Below, in pieces: positions 1 to 10,604 of a stretch of 64,000 nucleotides of DNA. Numbering within the stretch: the first letter of the stretch is position 1; each line of letters starts with the position of its first letter. The stretch comes from Dactylorhiza incarnata (taxonomy: Eukaryota > Streptophyta > Magnoliopsida > Asparagales > Orchidaceae). The notes beneath the pieces were generated by a model that was not told where the DNA came from, did not search any database, and saw nothing but the letters and a program-made list of their open reading frames with translations. The stretch spans positions 744,001-808,000 of the forward strand of contig JAWHQI010000166.1 in NCBI GenBank assembly GCA_033032865.1. The letters run 5' to 3'. Made by a program: the position numbers and the translations under genes.

Positions 1-953
1 GAAATACATTATTCCCCACGAAAATATGATATATTATTGCCTTCATAATGATATTGCATGCTCCTTTTGGTTTCTTAATTAAATCTTGATTGATTGGAGT
101 TTCCAAATCTTGATTAATCAAATCTTGATTGATTGGAGTTTCCAAATCTTGATTGATTGGTTTCATAATGATATTGCATACTCTTGATTTATTATTCCTT
201 CCCGTGAGATCTCCTTCCTCATTGGCTCCTCAATCAGCATCATGATGGCGGGACATCCAAAAGTTACCGCTGGGTGTCAGCCTTAACGCGCCGCGATAGT
301 ACTTGCCAAAATAGCGTCCCGTCGACATTCCTTTTTCTCCACTGTTTCCTTTCTGTCAATAGTTTCCATATATGCTAACGCCAGCGTCAGTGCTAGCGCT
401 CTGCGGTAGATCATTTCGTCGGGCGCATCTTTGTCGAGCTGGCCTCACATTTCGTTGAGCGCAGCATTCATTTCGTCGAACGATACTAGCGCGAGCGGTA
501 GTTGTAATGCACCGCGGTAGAGCACTTCGTCGGGTGCATCTTCGTCGAATGCCACCTTCATTTCGTCGACCTCCATTTCATCGATCGTTAGCGCCAGCAG
601 TAGTTCTAGCGCGCCGCGGTAAAGCATGCATTTCGTCGAGCGCCGTGGCAGAGCATGCAGTTCGTCGAACGCAGGTTTCATTTCGTCGAGCGCCAGTTCG
701 TCGAACGCAACTTCCATTTCGTCGTACGCCAGCTTGCATCTCAGTGGTTTCCCTTCTCAGCGGTTTCTTCTCAGCGGTTCATTAATGCTAGCGCCAGTGG
801 TAGAGTTAACGCGGCGCGGTAGCAACAACAACACAACACCATGGAGATATGAAAGCACAGAATCCTGCATACTATAAACACAAAACAAGTATGATCAAAT
901 ACAATAGGATTTGTTATTGTCAAACCAAGAGATGCGGAAAGCATGTTCCAACA
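1..953. repeat. Left-edge non-coding sequence, probable fragment of an LTR
   Basis: No credible gene is seen. Positions 60-165 are AT-rich and repeat the words CTTGATTGATTGGAGTTTCC and CAAATCTTGATT two or three times. Positions 280-835 are GC-rich and repetitive. The stretch ends in CCAACA at 948-953, exactly where recognisable gypsy pol sequence starts (954, AATAAGAACCTC-like). CCAACA at a plus-strand right edge is how the minus-strand copia LTRs of this window end, so I infer the truncated end of a minus-strand LTR inserted in the gypsy remnant. Its other end is outside the window, so no target duplication can be checked. Confidence 0.4.
280..835. repeat. GC-rich tract of TTCGTCG repeats
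   Basis: The heptamer TTCGTCG occurs about ten times between 410 and 725, mixed with GCGCCGCGGTAG-like and CTAGCGC words. Short frames are open on both strands because the repeat lacks stop codons; the minus-strand reading is a FDE-rich repeat peptide with no family resemblance. I read this as a U3-type repeat array, comparable with the TTCGTCG/CGACGAA arrays in the LTRs at 38296-38640 and 48070-48370. Confidence 0.5.
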
Positions 954-2742
954 ATAAGAACCTCAAGTATACACACACACACATACTCACAGAAAGATCT
1001 GAATCTGAGGTAACATCAGTGGTTAGAGTTCTTATGCGATTATGACTTTATGCTGAACTATCACCCCATGAAGGTGAACTCAGTGGCTGATGCGCTGAGT
1101 AGGAGAGCACCCGCTTCCAACCTAGATACCCGATTGATGGCCATGGAGTTGGTCCAAATGTTCGAAAAGATCCACATTATCCTTGTGTTCAGAGCTTGCC
1201 CTGAGGTCTGTGCGGAGTATTTAGCTATGATGAGCATTATTTATGGTATTAGGGATCGGATCCGAGCTGAGGAGGGGAAGGATGCTGCATTAGCCCCTAT
1301 ATTCCGAACTCTCGAGGACTGATCTTCCGAGAAATACAAACTGAAGGATGGCCTTGTTATTTTCCGTGGTAGACTATATATTCCCGCAGGAGGTGGGATC
1401 CGGGAGGAAATACTGAGAGAGGCTCACTGCACCAAATATTCGATGCTTCCCAGGATCGCCAAGATGTATACTGATTTACGGAGAACTATATTCTGGCCAG
1501 GAATGAAGAGGGACGACACCCATTTTGTCACGCATTGCGAGGCATGCCAGAGAGCGAAGGCAGAGTGTATGAGTCGCGGTGGTTTGTTGCAGTCATTGCC
1601 CATTCCCAAGTGGAAGTTCGAGGACATATCTATGGATTTTGTTCACGGTCTAACCTGCTCCTGCTTCGGGAGTGACTCTGTATGAGTGATAGTAGACAGA
1701 TTGATGAATGTCGCCAGGTTTATTCCGATTAGGAAGGATATGCATGTCGATGTTTTGGTGCGTCTCTTCATGGAGAAGTTTGTCATATATCACGGGGTGC
1801 TCAAAACTATCATTTCAGACCGAGATGATCGTTTCACCTCTAGTGAGTGGAGGGCAGTGCATGCTTACCTGGGCTCTCAATTGGCTTTCAACACAACCTT
1901 TCATTTTCAGACTGATGTCCAGACGGAGAGGACGATCAGGACGATGGAGGACCTATTGCGACTATGCATCTTGGATCGAGGAGAGCCATTAGACAGACTT
2001 CTACATATGGTAGAGTTCTCCTACAACAATAGTCATCAGGCGAGCATCGATTTTGCTCCATATGAGGCATTGTACGGTAGGAGGAGAAGGATGCCTCTAT
2101 CTTGGGTTAAGGACGAGGATCCAAAGGCACTGGGGGTGGAGTACATTGATGATACATGTGTGGTGATTTAGCTGATTCAGGATCATACTCGAGGCTCAGA
2201 GCCGGTAGACGAAGTACTATGATGTGAAACACTAGATGGTGGAGTTCTAGGTGGAAGACAAAGTGTTCTTGAAGATTAGACCGATGCATGGTGTGTCTCA
2301 TTTATGGAGGAAGAAGAAGCTCATCCCTCGATATATGGGGCCATATATTATCTTGGAGCGGATCAACCCATGGCCTATAGGCTGGAGCTACCACAAGAAC
2401 TAAAAAACCTACAAGACATCTTCCACGTATCCAACTTCGGAGAGCATTGCTTCGCCCCGACTAGTACATCACGTCTACCTCTGGCCCCATGGCATCTGAT
2501 AGATCCATTCAACTAGAGTCCGTACGGATAGTGGATACTGCGACCCGAGTGTTGCGGTGAAAGAGTGTTCCAATGGCAAAGGTCATGTGGTTACACCTGG
2601 GAGTCTATGGACCACATGAAACAACGCCATCTGGGATTATTTTCCCAGGTATAACCTGAACTAGTTTTTCATACCTCGCACTTCAACACTTGTAGCCACA
2701 TTCTCAATTTCGGTGATGAAATATTTTTTTGTTTATTTAATT
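954..2742 (+). pseudogene. Ty3/gypsy chromovirus pol 3' fragment (RNase H end, integrase, chromodomain remnant)
   Basis: The sequence enters within RNase H; the segment [10 protein letters not shown] near 1080-1110 is the classic end of gypsy RNase H. Integrase follows: an HHCC zinc-binding region ending in CEACQRAKAEC near 1530-1570, then the core with catalytic aspartates in SMDFVHG (near 1640) and SDRDDRF (near 1820), and the glutamate in the TERTIRTMED region (near 1930). Frames break at a TGA after LED (near 1320), a TGA at 1683-1685 where the right-hand copy has tryptophan, and around 2165-2300. The C-terminal part resembles the chromodomain tail of the copy at 23508-23930 but has a deletion near 2600. 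An LTR follows directly, so this is the 3' end of an element whose 5' part is missing. Confidence 0.88.
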
Positions 2743-2934
2743 TATAACATCCCAAATTGAAGTAGACCACTTGAGTGACACGTGTCACTTTGAGTTGGCT
2801 TGGACTAGGTAGTAGTCCTAAGGCATTAAGGTTACCATGTATGAGTCATGATCAACATGAGCGGGTGTAACACCCTACTTCCTAATGGTAAAAAATTAAG
2901 TTAAAATTGGTAGTAGAACACTAACGCCGCGCAG

Positions 2935-3500
2935 TAGTTATTACCGCCAACGGTAACTTTGTCGACAAGAAGAGTTAGCCTGTCGAAGGGAAGTTTTAGC
3001 TTCTCGTTGATAGCTTGTCAACTAGAAGAGAGATAATGCCTCGCGGTAGGTGTTACCGCTAGCGGTATCTTTATCTACTAGAAGAGTTAGCCTGTCGACA
3101 AGAAGTGTTAGCTTCTCGACGACAGCGTGTCTACTAGAAGAGAGATAATGCCATGCGGTAGGTGTTACTGCTGGCGGAATCATTATCGACTAGAAGAGTT
3201 AGCCAGTCGATGAGAAGTGTTAGCTTCTCGACAATAGCGTGTCGACAAGAAGAGAGATAACGCCATATGGTAGGTGTTAACGCTGGCAGTATCTGTATAG
3301 ACTAAAGGAGTTAGCCTGCCGATGAGAAGTGTTAGCTTCTCGACGATAGCTTGTTGACTAGAAGAGAGATAACGCCACGTGGTAGGTGTCCCATTGGCGG
3401 TAGCGTTGTCGACTAGAAGTGTTGGTTTGTCGACGAGAAGAACTAGTTGTCGGTTAGAAGACTTAGCTTGTCGACTAGAAGAGAGAAATCATGGCAAGGT
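2935..3500 (+). repeat. About 111-bp tandem repeats in chromovirus LTR U3
   Basis: At least four imperfect units start near 3028, 3139, 3250 and 3361 with AGAGAGATAATGCC or AGAGAGATAACGCC. Each then has a GCGGTAGGTGTTACCGC-like dyad, TCGACTAGAAGAG, and GAAGTGTTAGCTTCTCGA, another dyad in which GAAG...CTTC pair. The same array recurs in the 3' LTR at about 46235-46690 with a 112-bp period. It lies just upstream of a TATA-like sequence. Confidence 0.8.
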
Positions 3501-3528
3501 AACCATTACCTCCTCGCGGTAGCTGGCG

Positions 3529-3536
3529 TACAAATA
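3529..3536 (+). promoter_or_regulatory. Putative TATA box of chromovirus LTR
   Basis: TACAAATAGAGC follows the tandem repeats by about 30 bp; the 3' LTR has a more degraded AAAAATAGAGC at the equivalent place (near 46726). The position fits a U3/R boundary near 3560. If so, about 4.5 kb of R/U5 follow, which is unusually long. This is inference from position and weak motif match. Confidence 0.35.
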
Positions 3537-6532
3537 GAGCACGACGAGTCTCCCCTTAATGTCAGTACCTCATGCATGTTCCCAAGGCTGAGAGGTGACA
3601 CTTGGCCACTAGTAGGAGGACACATGGCACTTGGTTTGTCCTTCCAAAGCATGGGAAAAATGCTTTCCCATTAACTCCCAGCCGAACCCTAATGGGCTTC
3701 CCCCATTTCAGATCTCCCCTCTTCACCTCTCAAGAAGTCGAGCCAGCAGGGTTCCTAAAGAAACCGAGCTCAGGAGCTGCATTTGGAACAAGGTCGTCGG
3801 AGACAACCACCACCATGCCACCTAAAAGACATACCGGATCCATGGTCTCGAATCAAGTGGATTCATCCCCTCTCCCTTGGTGCTAGATCTTTAGATCAAA
3901 ATTGGAAAGAAATCGAGCTCAAATGAGCTTGATCTCATGGAGATCCATGAAGAAATGGCTGAATTCCTTGCCAAAAAATGCTATTCCGGCCATCCCCGCC
4001 CTCCAGACCACCACCCGTCGATGGATCCCGTCGAGAGGATGGAGATGGAGATGTTGGCCGACCATGGAGGGGAATAACTCACGGTAGGGAAGCCTTCCTT
4101 TATCCTCCAGGTCGGGCTCATCACAGGTCTTGGCAAGAGGAAGAAGATGAGCAGTTGCCCTCATATCTATTTCAAGATCTGTGCAGATCTTCTACGTGTA
4201 GACCAAATCTAATATATAACATTTACCCAGTCAGGTTTATTCCAATATTTAGGCATGATACACTCAGATATGGACCTTGGGCTCAGCATAAAAGTTGCTG
4301 TACTTGGAAAGAACTTTCTAGAATGGGGTGACACAAAATCTAAAGTGGAGTGAGCTCCCTATAATCCATTTTTAGTAAACTGTGACACAAACCTTAGTAT
4401 CCTTATATTTTAAGCATTTCTCTAAGAATACTGATGTGTTGCTTATGAAATTTGGTACGTGCATGCTTGATGACATTATAGACACCTCGACCAAGTTTTA
4501 GAATTTTTGGAAATGAATTCCCTCTAGTTTTGTGAATAATTTCGTATTAATTAACTGTGCCATATATAATGATTCTGATAACCAATAGGGCTCAAATTTT
4601 GGTGACATGCATGTGATATTATGTATGTATACCTGGTAAAAATTTCAGATAATTTGGAGTTGATTTGACCACCTAATCCACTACATGAATGTTGCCACTT
4701 CATGAGATTAAATGATACATTAAGGAAAATTTTGTGAATTGTATAACCCTCTGAATATTACTCCAAATGATCTAGAAATTTGAGGGTAGCCACATATGAA
4801 CTTTAGGATTGGCTCCAGAAAATTTGTAGATTTTTTGGAGTAGGTTTTTCTAAAGTTTCCACAATTATTTCAAAATTATTAAAAGTGACGTAAATGGAGT
4901 TTTCTGATTTCAATTGTATCCATAGTGTTTAGTACGATCTTAATATGATGATAGAGATGTATAATCAGAAGTTCAGGGCATCCGAAGTTAATCATAGACT
5001 ATTTATAGTCAATATGCATATTGCCCTATCTTTCTTCTTGAAGTGATCTTAGTAACACCGCCACTTTTTACCCAAGTGTTTGGATGTGGTTAGGGGTTGA
5101 TGGCTTGGTATGGATACGTATTAACTCAGGAAAAACTTTAATGTGAGATATTTTGAAATTTATAGTGAAACCTACTTAGTGACGTTATTATATCACGAGA
5201 CACACAAGTAGTCCTAGGGGATCACGAGAAGGTATTCCCATGTCTGACACACTCCACTGCACTAGAGTTATCTCCCAGGGTTTTGGGTAATGATGACTCG
5301 ATAATAGTAGTAGTGGTATGGTGTAGCTTAAAGAATATGATTATATCCTAGTGTGTTATGGTAAGGGCTCGGTTGGTAGCCCTTGGGTGCTAGTTAGCGC
5401 GAGTTTATACTTGGTAAAACACTTATTACAGTAAGGACTCGATTGGTTTTCCTTGGGTGCTGGTTAGCACGAGATTATTCATGGGAAATACATGGGTGTG
5501 GTGTCATACATTATTGTATATTGATCCTGGTTGATAGAATTGCTTGTGGCGAGTCTACGAGCTTGATCGGTCATCACACTAATGGAAGATGAGGATAGAC
5601 TCTAGGATATTAGGGAGGTGGTCTTGTGGGCCAGCTCAACTGGTGTCTTGGCGATGTTTTCCTGATGACCCTTCCCTTAGTTATTAAGACTCTGTGGGTT
5701 TGCGTTGAGCATTAGTACGTGATTCTCTGCTAGACTTGAGTGTAGAGCCGTACGTAAGGCCTAGGTCTGGTAGTGTGCATACCCACCTAGTAGTGGAGAA
5801 ACCCATTCCACTATCTCCATATGGTCGCGATGAGAGGTGCCTGAGTGGTTAGCTAACCTTGAAAAGCAGGAACTAAAGGTCTACGTCGACATATAATTGA
5901 AGGGCGGTTGTAAGAGTAAATCATGGGTTAATCATCATACATTCATACATTACATTGCATAGCACCGCATAAAGACCATCATCATATAAATTTGTATGTG
6001 CACTTTTATATGATGAGTTACTTATGTTTCTTACACAAGACCCTTAACCTATAAATTTGTATTGGCATTTTAATAAGTAAAGCTAAATTCTATTTACTAT
6101 TACTCTACATGTTGCCTTACTACATGTCTTTACCTTTGATGTTGTACTAGCTTTTTAATTATACCGCTCATATAATAACTGCTAGATTATGAACAACGAC
6201 ATGTCACCTGATTATGTTGAAACCAAGACTTGAGAACAATACTTAGTCTCTGTGGAGTTCGGGCCCTCAATAGGTTGAGGGGTGACCTCACACTTACTCC
6301 TCTCAAGGGAGAGCTCTAGGCTAAGAGGCTAAGGAACCAGGAACAAGACCAAGGGTTTAGCGAGGAGGTCCCACCACACACCTGGAAGATCTAAGAGTGC
6401 TTCCCCTCCCAAGCCAAAGCTAAGCTTGGGCACCTTTGGAGGCTCTCTCCACCCAACAAAGGAACTTGGGGAGAGAGATAGCCAAAAGAGAAGTCTAAAG
6501 AGAAGTCCCTCCAAATGGTGCCCCCTTGGTCC

Positions 6533-6540
6533 TATTTATA
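6533..6540 (-). promoter_or_regulatory. TATA box of the solo LTR
   Basis: The minus strand reads TATAAATAGGACC, a good plant TATA match, directly downstream of the minisatellite and about 320 bp from the LTR 3' end. The assignment rests on motif and position. Confidence 0.55.
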
Positions 6541-6659
6541 GGATTTAGAACTTGGTCTACTGATAGTCACAATCTGGCCTACGAGATTACCAAAATACCC
6601 TCGAAAATGGCCTGCGAACAACCAAATCCCGCTGTTCTGAGGTGCCAAACGTAGACCAT

Positions 6660-7400
6660 CCTGCTTGCTGGAGCTGGGGCGAGAGGGGGGCTTGTCTCCC
6701 CTCCTCCTCTCTGCTTGGGGTGAGGAGCGAGAGGTGCTCGCCCCCTGCTTGGGGGCGGGGGCGAGAGGAGCTTGCCCCCCCCACCTGGGATATCGCCCCA
6801 CCTGGCTGGGAGCGGGGCGAGAGGAGCTCGCCCCCTCCTTTTGGGAGCGGGGGCGAGAGGAGCTCGCCCCCCTTGATGGGAGCGGGGCGAGAGGAGCTCG
6901 CCCCCTCCTTGGGAGCGGGGGTGAGAGGAGCTCGCCCCCCTTACTGGGAGCGGGACGAGAGGAGCTCGCCCCTCCTTGGGAGCGGGGGCGAGAGGAGCTC
7001 GCCCCCCTTGCTGGGAGCGGGGGCGAGAGGAGCTCGCCCCCTTGCTGGGAGCGGGGAGAGAGGAGCTCGCACCCTCCTTGGGAGAGGGGGTGAGAGGAGC
7101 TCCCTTGCCTTGCTGGGAGCGGGGCAAGAGGAGCTCGCCCCCTCCTTCGGAGCGGGGGTGAGAGGAGCTCGCCCCCCTTGCTGGGAGCCGGGCGAGAGGA
7201 GCTCGCCCCCTCCTTTTGGGAGTAGGGGCGAGAGGAGCTCGCCCCCCCTTGCTGGGAGCGGGGCGAGAGGAGCTGTCCCCCTCCTTGGGAGCGGGGGCGA
7301 GAGGAGCTCGCCCCCCTTGCTGGGATTGGGGCGAGAGAAGTTCACCCCCTCCTTGGGAGCGGGGGCGAGAGGAGCTCGCCCCCCTCTTGCTCGCCTCCTA
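6660..7400 (-). repeat. GC-rich minisatellite in solo-LTR U3
   Basis: About 18 units of 33-35 bp contain GGGGCGAGAGGAGCTCGCCCC-like cores, in which GGGGCGAG pairs with CTCGCCCC across a 4-5-base centre, separated by CTTGCTGGGAGC or TCCTTGGGAGC. Long frames are open on both strands because the repeat lacks stop codons; they are not genes. The array lies upstream of the minus-strand TATA box of the solo LTR. Confidence 0.9.
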
Positions 7401-8078
7401 CACGAGCTAGGCGAGTGAGATGCCTCTACCTCCACCGCTCGCCCTCCTCTCTCCCTGCTCTGGAACATACTAAAAAATGATGTTCTAAAAGACCTCTGGG
7501 GTCTCGGGAACCCATTTGACGAATACAGGGTTGTACAGATTGAATTATTGATTATATTGTAGCCTCGTTATTCCCTCCTTCCGCCCGGTGCCTAAGAGTC
7601 ACCGGGGGAGAGGATGTCAAGCTACTTAGTCTTTTTGACTAATGGTTGTCGTATCATTCATCCTAAGAGCACGCCCAGCAGGAGGAGCAACATCACACAA
7701 CGCAGGAGGACAACCAGGCCAGGAAGTCAGGGTCTGAGGATACGACACAACATTTTCCGACACTTCCTTATGTTGCCATTGTGAGACATCAGTGTTTTTG
7801 ATTTAGTTTTCATTTGAATTTGCATATAGTCATATTCAGGAACTCTTGTCGCTTCCTGTTTAGCTTATACATTATGTAGACTTAAATATTACTGTGAATC
7901 ATAGACTTCTGCTTTAATTTAATTGATGGGTGGACATGTGATATTTGAGAATAGCCAGCAGGGTAAGCGTCTTGTGGTGGATGCTAGCCCAAGTGCTGGC
8001 ACTACCGCAAGGCAGTTGTTCTGGGCATAAGACTCCCCTCGATCATGTCCAATTCCTGGGAGGGTGGAGTCTTACAAA

Positions 8079-8092
8079 TTGTATCAGCTTGC
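8079..8092 (+). other. Degenerate primer binding site of the chromovirus
   Basis: TTGTATCAGCTTG lies 2-3 bases after the LTR end. Plant elements primed by initiator tRNA-Met have TTGGTATCAGAGC here; this copy has lost bases. The leader continues to about 8430 without a gene. Confidence 0.45.
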
Positions 8093-8429
8093 ACTCGATC
8101 CTGCGATAAAGAAGTCCATTAAATCACTGGGCCACCACACTTAATCTTTCAGTTTGAGGATAAACTAATATAGCAGAAGCAGTGGTGTGCCCATGTGTTG
8201 ACTCACATTAAGTATGTCCATTATTTCCTATAAAATTGCCAACCTAATCCAAAACCTGTAATCTTACATGTAGATTCTGGCATATTCTGAGCCAGCAATT
8301 GGCATTCCCCTCCCTCCGAATGCTACTCTTTTCCAACAGTCGGAGTTAGGGCAGACCTTAACTACAATTTTGGATACTTTTAGATCCCAGCAGGCTCCGG
8401 TGCTACAACAAAACCCAGGGTAAAACTGG

Positions 8430-9215
8430 TTGAGTGCCTTTCGAGGTATTTCCCCACCTATTTTTCATTGGATAGAGTCTGTAATGCGGACGATGGAGTG
8501 GCTTGACACGTTATCGGAGTTGATGGCCGGGATTCGATGCCCAACTAGCATGACCGTTACCTTGGTAGTCTCTACCTTGGATTCACATGCGAAGAGTTGG
8601 TGGAAGTCCCTTATAGGCTCTACTTTCGAGGGATGTGCTTATACTGACATCAGCTGGGATGAGTTCTCTGACGCATTTCTGGAGCATTTTGTTCCTCTCA
8701 CTGAGCATGACATGCTTGAGGAGAGGTTCCTGCATCTGAAGTAGGGAGCCATGACTATATTGGAGTATCAGCGGGATTTCTTGCACCTTGCCATATTTGC
8801 GGGCACTTATGCTTTGGATGATCAGGGATTTGCCAAGAAGTTCTATAAGGGTCTACGAGACTCTCTCAGGCAGGCCCTTCTTTTGGTAGATAATTCTAGC
8901 CTCACTCGGATCATTGAGACAGCTAAGAGGCTTGAGGTGGACCACCTCGGTGTCCAGAGTGGAGGGAAGATGCCGGCAGAGGACGTGATGGAAGATGGGA
9001 CTAGTAGAAGGAGACTACGTACTAGGGGCAGAGGTGCAGACTATAGGAGACCTGGAGGATGTTTATGTCCAAACTTCAGGATGGACCAGCCAGCCCGGCC
9101 TAGCATTGCCCCCACTACAGTAGGGTCAGGCACCTCAGTGACCAAGAGAGCCCTTTAAAGGGAATTGCTACTATTGTCACCAGTCGGGCCATATTTGGAG
9201 TTATTGCCTGCAATT
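8430..9215 (+). pseudogene. Chromovirus gag, broken
   Basis: Two frames, 8430-8744 and 8751-9158, form a retrotransposon Gag core, with W and F residues in the KSWWKSL and WDEFSDAFLEHF region (near 8590-8690) and YQRDFLHLA (near 8765). They are in one phase and separated by a TAG at 8742-8744, which is one C-to-T change from CAG. A frameshift near 9155 precedes a C-X2-C-X4-H-X4-C zinc knuckle at about 9168-9212 (CYYCHQSGHIWSYC). Gag packages element RNA into cytoplasmic particles; this copy cannot make a complete one. Confidence 0.82.
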
Positions 9216-9493
9216 ACCCAGGGATTCCCCAAATTTTCCTATGACTCCCCCAGCAGCTCAACGAGGATGAGGATGAGGCCGAGGACAAGGGCAACAAGGT
9301 AGGAACCCTAGACCTGCTCATAAGTAGGTATATGCATTGGATTTAGCTCAAGAGCGGTACCCACTGGATGTCATCACATGTAACTATAAAATTTAAATTC
9401 CATTTTTGTATATTGATATGTCATTGGTTAACTTATAACTGTGTAGAAAACCTCAGACAAATAACAATGTAATTCTAAAAAACCCTAGGCATT

Positions 9494-9754
9494 GTGACCA
9501 TTAGCGGGAAACCCGCCTACACTATGTTTGATACTGGTGCCAACCCCTCATTCGTTTCAGAGGACTTCGTGGAAGATCTGGATGGTGGGCAACTTTTTAT
9601 AGGAATTACCAGGAGAGTGCGCCATCCGGATGTCTCAGAGTTACTATCCTTTGCCAAGTGCAGCAAGGAGCTATCCATCAGCGGGAAGATATTTGATACA
9701 CCGGCAACGGTATTGAGGATTCCAGACTTTGATCTTATACTAGGGATGATGTGA
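9494..9754 (+). pseudogene. Chromovirus aspartic protease fragment
   Basis: The 86-codon frame contains FDTGANPSFVS (D-T-G active site near 9528-9536) and ends in the flap/C-terminal region DLILGMM, typical of gypsy retropepsins. About 280 bp of degraded sequence separate it from the gag zinc knuckle. In an intact element it would be part of a continuous gag-pol frame; here it ends at a TGA at about 9752. Confidence 0.75.
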
Positions 9755-10436
9755 CTGCATTGGCATCATGTAAGGATCGACTGCATGGCGAAGTAGATCA
9801 CTCTGAGACATGGGGATTTCGAGATAATTTTCCAAGGTATTAGATTCGTATCCCAAATCTTGCAATCTTCCATTCAGGCCATAAAGGCCCATGAGCAGGG
9901 AGACAAGGTTTATATGATCTGCTTTGAGCTGAAGGATTGCCTTACTTCCGCACTGATCCATGCCCTTCTATCTGGGAAGGAAGGATTTTAGATTTATATT
10001 GATGTCTCATACCACTGTATGGGAGCAGTACTTATGCAGTACGGGCATGTGATTACTTATGTTTCTAGGCAGCTGAAGAAGCATGAAGTGAACTACCAGG
10101 GGGCATAACTTGGAACTAGGAGCAGTGGTCTTCTCCTTTGAAGATCTGGAGGCACTATTTATACGGAGTCCACTACGAGATATTTTTAGATCATAAGAAC
10201 CTCAAGTATATACACACACAGAAAGATTTGGATCTGAGACAGCGACGGTGGTTAGAGTTCTTATGCAATTATGAATTTATGCTGAACTATTACCCAGGGA
10301 AGGCGAACTCAGTGGCTGATGCGCTGAGTAGGAGAGCATCTACCTCCATCCCAGATTCCCGATTGATGGCCATGTAGTTGGCCCAGATGCTCAAGAAGAT
10401 AAACATTAACCTTGAATCCAAAGCTTTCCCTGAGAT
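9755..10436 (+). pseudogene. Chromovirus RNase H fragment fused to pre-RT linker; RT core missing
   Basis: After protease, reading-frame remnants resemble the protease-to-RT linker (HGDFEIIFQG near 9815). Within about 130 bp the sequence becomes RNase H: a degraded start near 9950-9990, then SRQLKKHEVNYQG near 10070, and the frame 10138-10377 with [23 protein letters not shown] and [10 protein letters not shown]. No YVDD reverse-transcriptase core is present, so roughly 1 kb is deleted. The Athila-type element interrupts the sequence at 10437 and it resumes at 22484. Confidence 0.78.
10432..10436. repeat. Target-site duplication, left (GAGAT)
   Basis: GAGAT precedes the left LTR and is repeated after the right LTR at 22484-22488. 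Removing the element and one GAGAT restores continuity with the homologous pol copy near 1197-1225. Confidence 0.95.
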
Positions 10437-10604
10437 TGATAAGTAATAAAATATATGTATTTTTGGTATAAGTATTAGTATAGTTTTAATTAATATTGTG
10501 AATTTTCTATGTAAATTAATGAATAAATTGCTTCTTTATTATTTCTGGTTTCTAACTTAGTTTTATTTTTGTTTTTGCAATTTTTTGCAAAATTTTCACA
10601 GGTC

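Larger units (their letters stand above)
6215..7537 (-). mobile_element. Solo LTR inserted in the chromovirus LTR
   Basis: The insert starts TGTTGAAACC and ends GGTTGTACA on the + strand, that is TGTACAACC...GGTTTCAACA on the minus strand. It is flanked by GATTA (6210-6214) and GATTG (7538-7542), a 5-bp target duplication with one mismatch. The 3' LTR of the host is uninterrupted at the same point (near 57413), which gives an empty-site comparison. Reading the minus strand, a minisatellite occupies U3, a TATAAATAGG box lies at 6531-6540, and about 315 bp of R/U5 follow. No internal region is attached. I cannot assign the family. Confidence 0.72.
2743..8076 (+). mobile_element. LTR of Tekay-like chromovirus, shared by two internal regions
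   Basis: The left edge TATAACATCCC corresponds to TGTAACATCCC at 24036, and the right edge GGAGTCTTACA corresponds to the end near 57824. It is 5334 bp long, or about 4.0 kb without the solo LTR inserted at 6215-7537. That agrees with the summed pieces of the 3' LTR (about 3.8 kb). Pol 3' sequence lies on its left and a leader plus gag on its right, so it acts as the 3' LTR of one copy and the 5' LTR of the next. Long LTRs starting TGTAACA are usual in Tekay/Del chromoviruses (family knowledge). Positions 3540-6214 and 7538-8076 are non-coding LTR sequence with no gene. Confidence 0.85.

Noticed and set aside
3447..4331. Several short + strand frames in the chromovirus LTR
   Set aside because: They overlap in different phases, are not conserved in the 3' LTR at 46700-47560, and resemble no protein.
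6579..7468. Long overlapping open frames on both strands in the GC-rich region
   Set aside because: They are produced by a 33-35-bp tandem repeat without stop codons; the peptides are repetitive (REELAP, GGRAPLAP types) and match no protein family.
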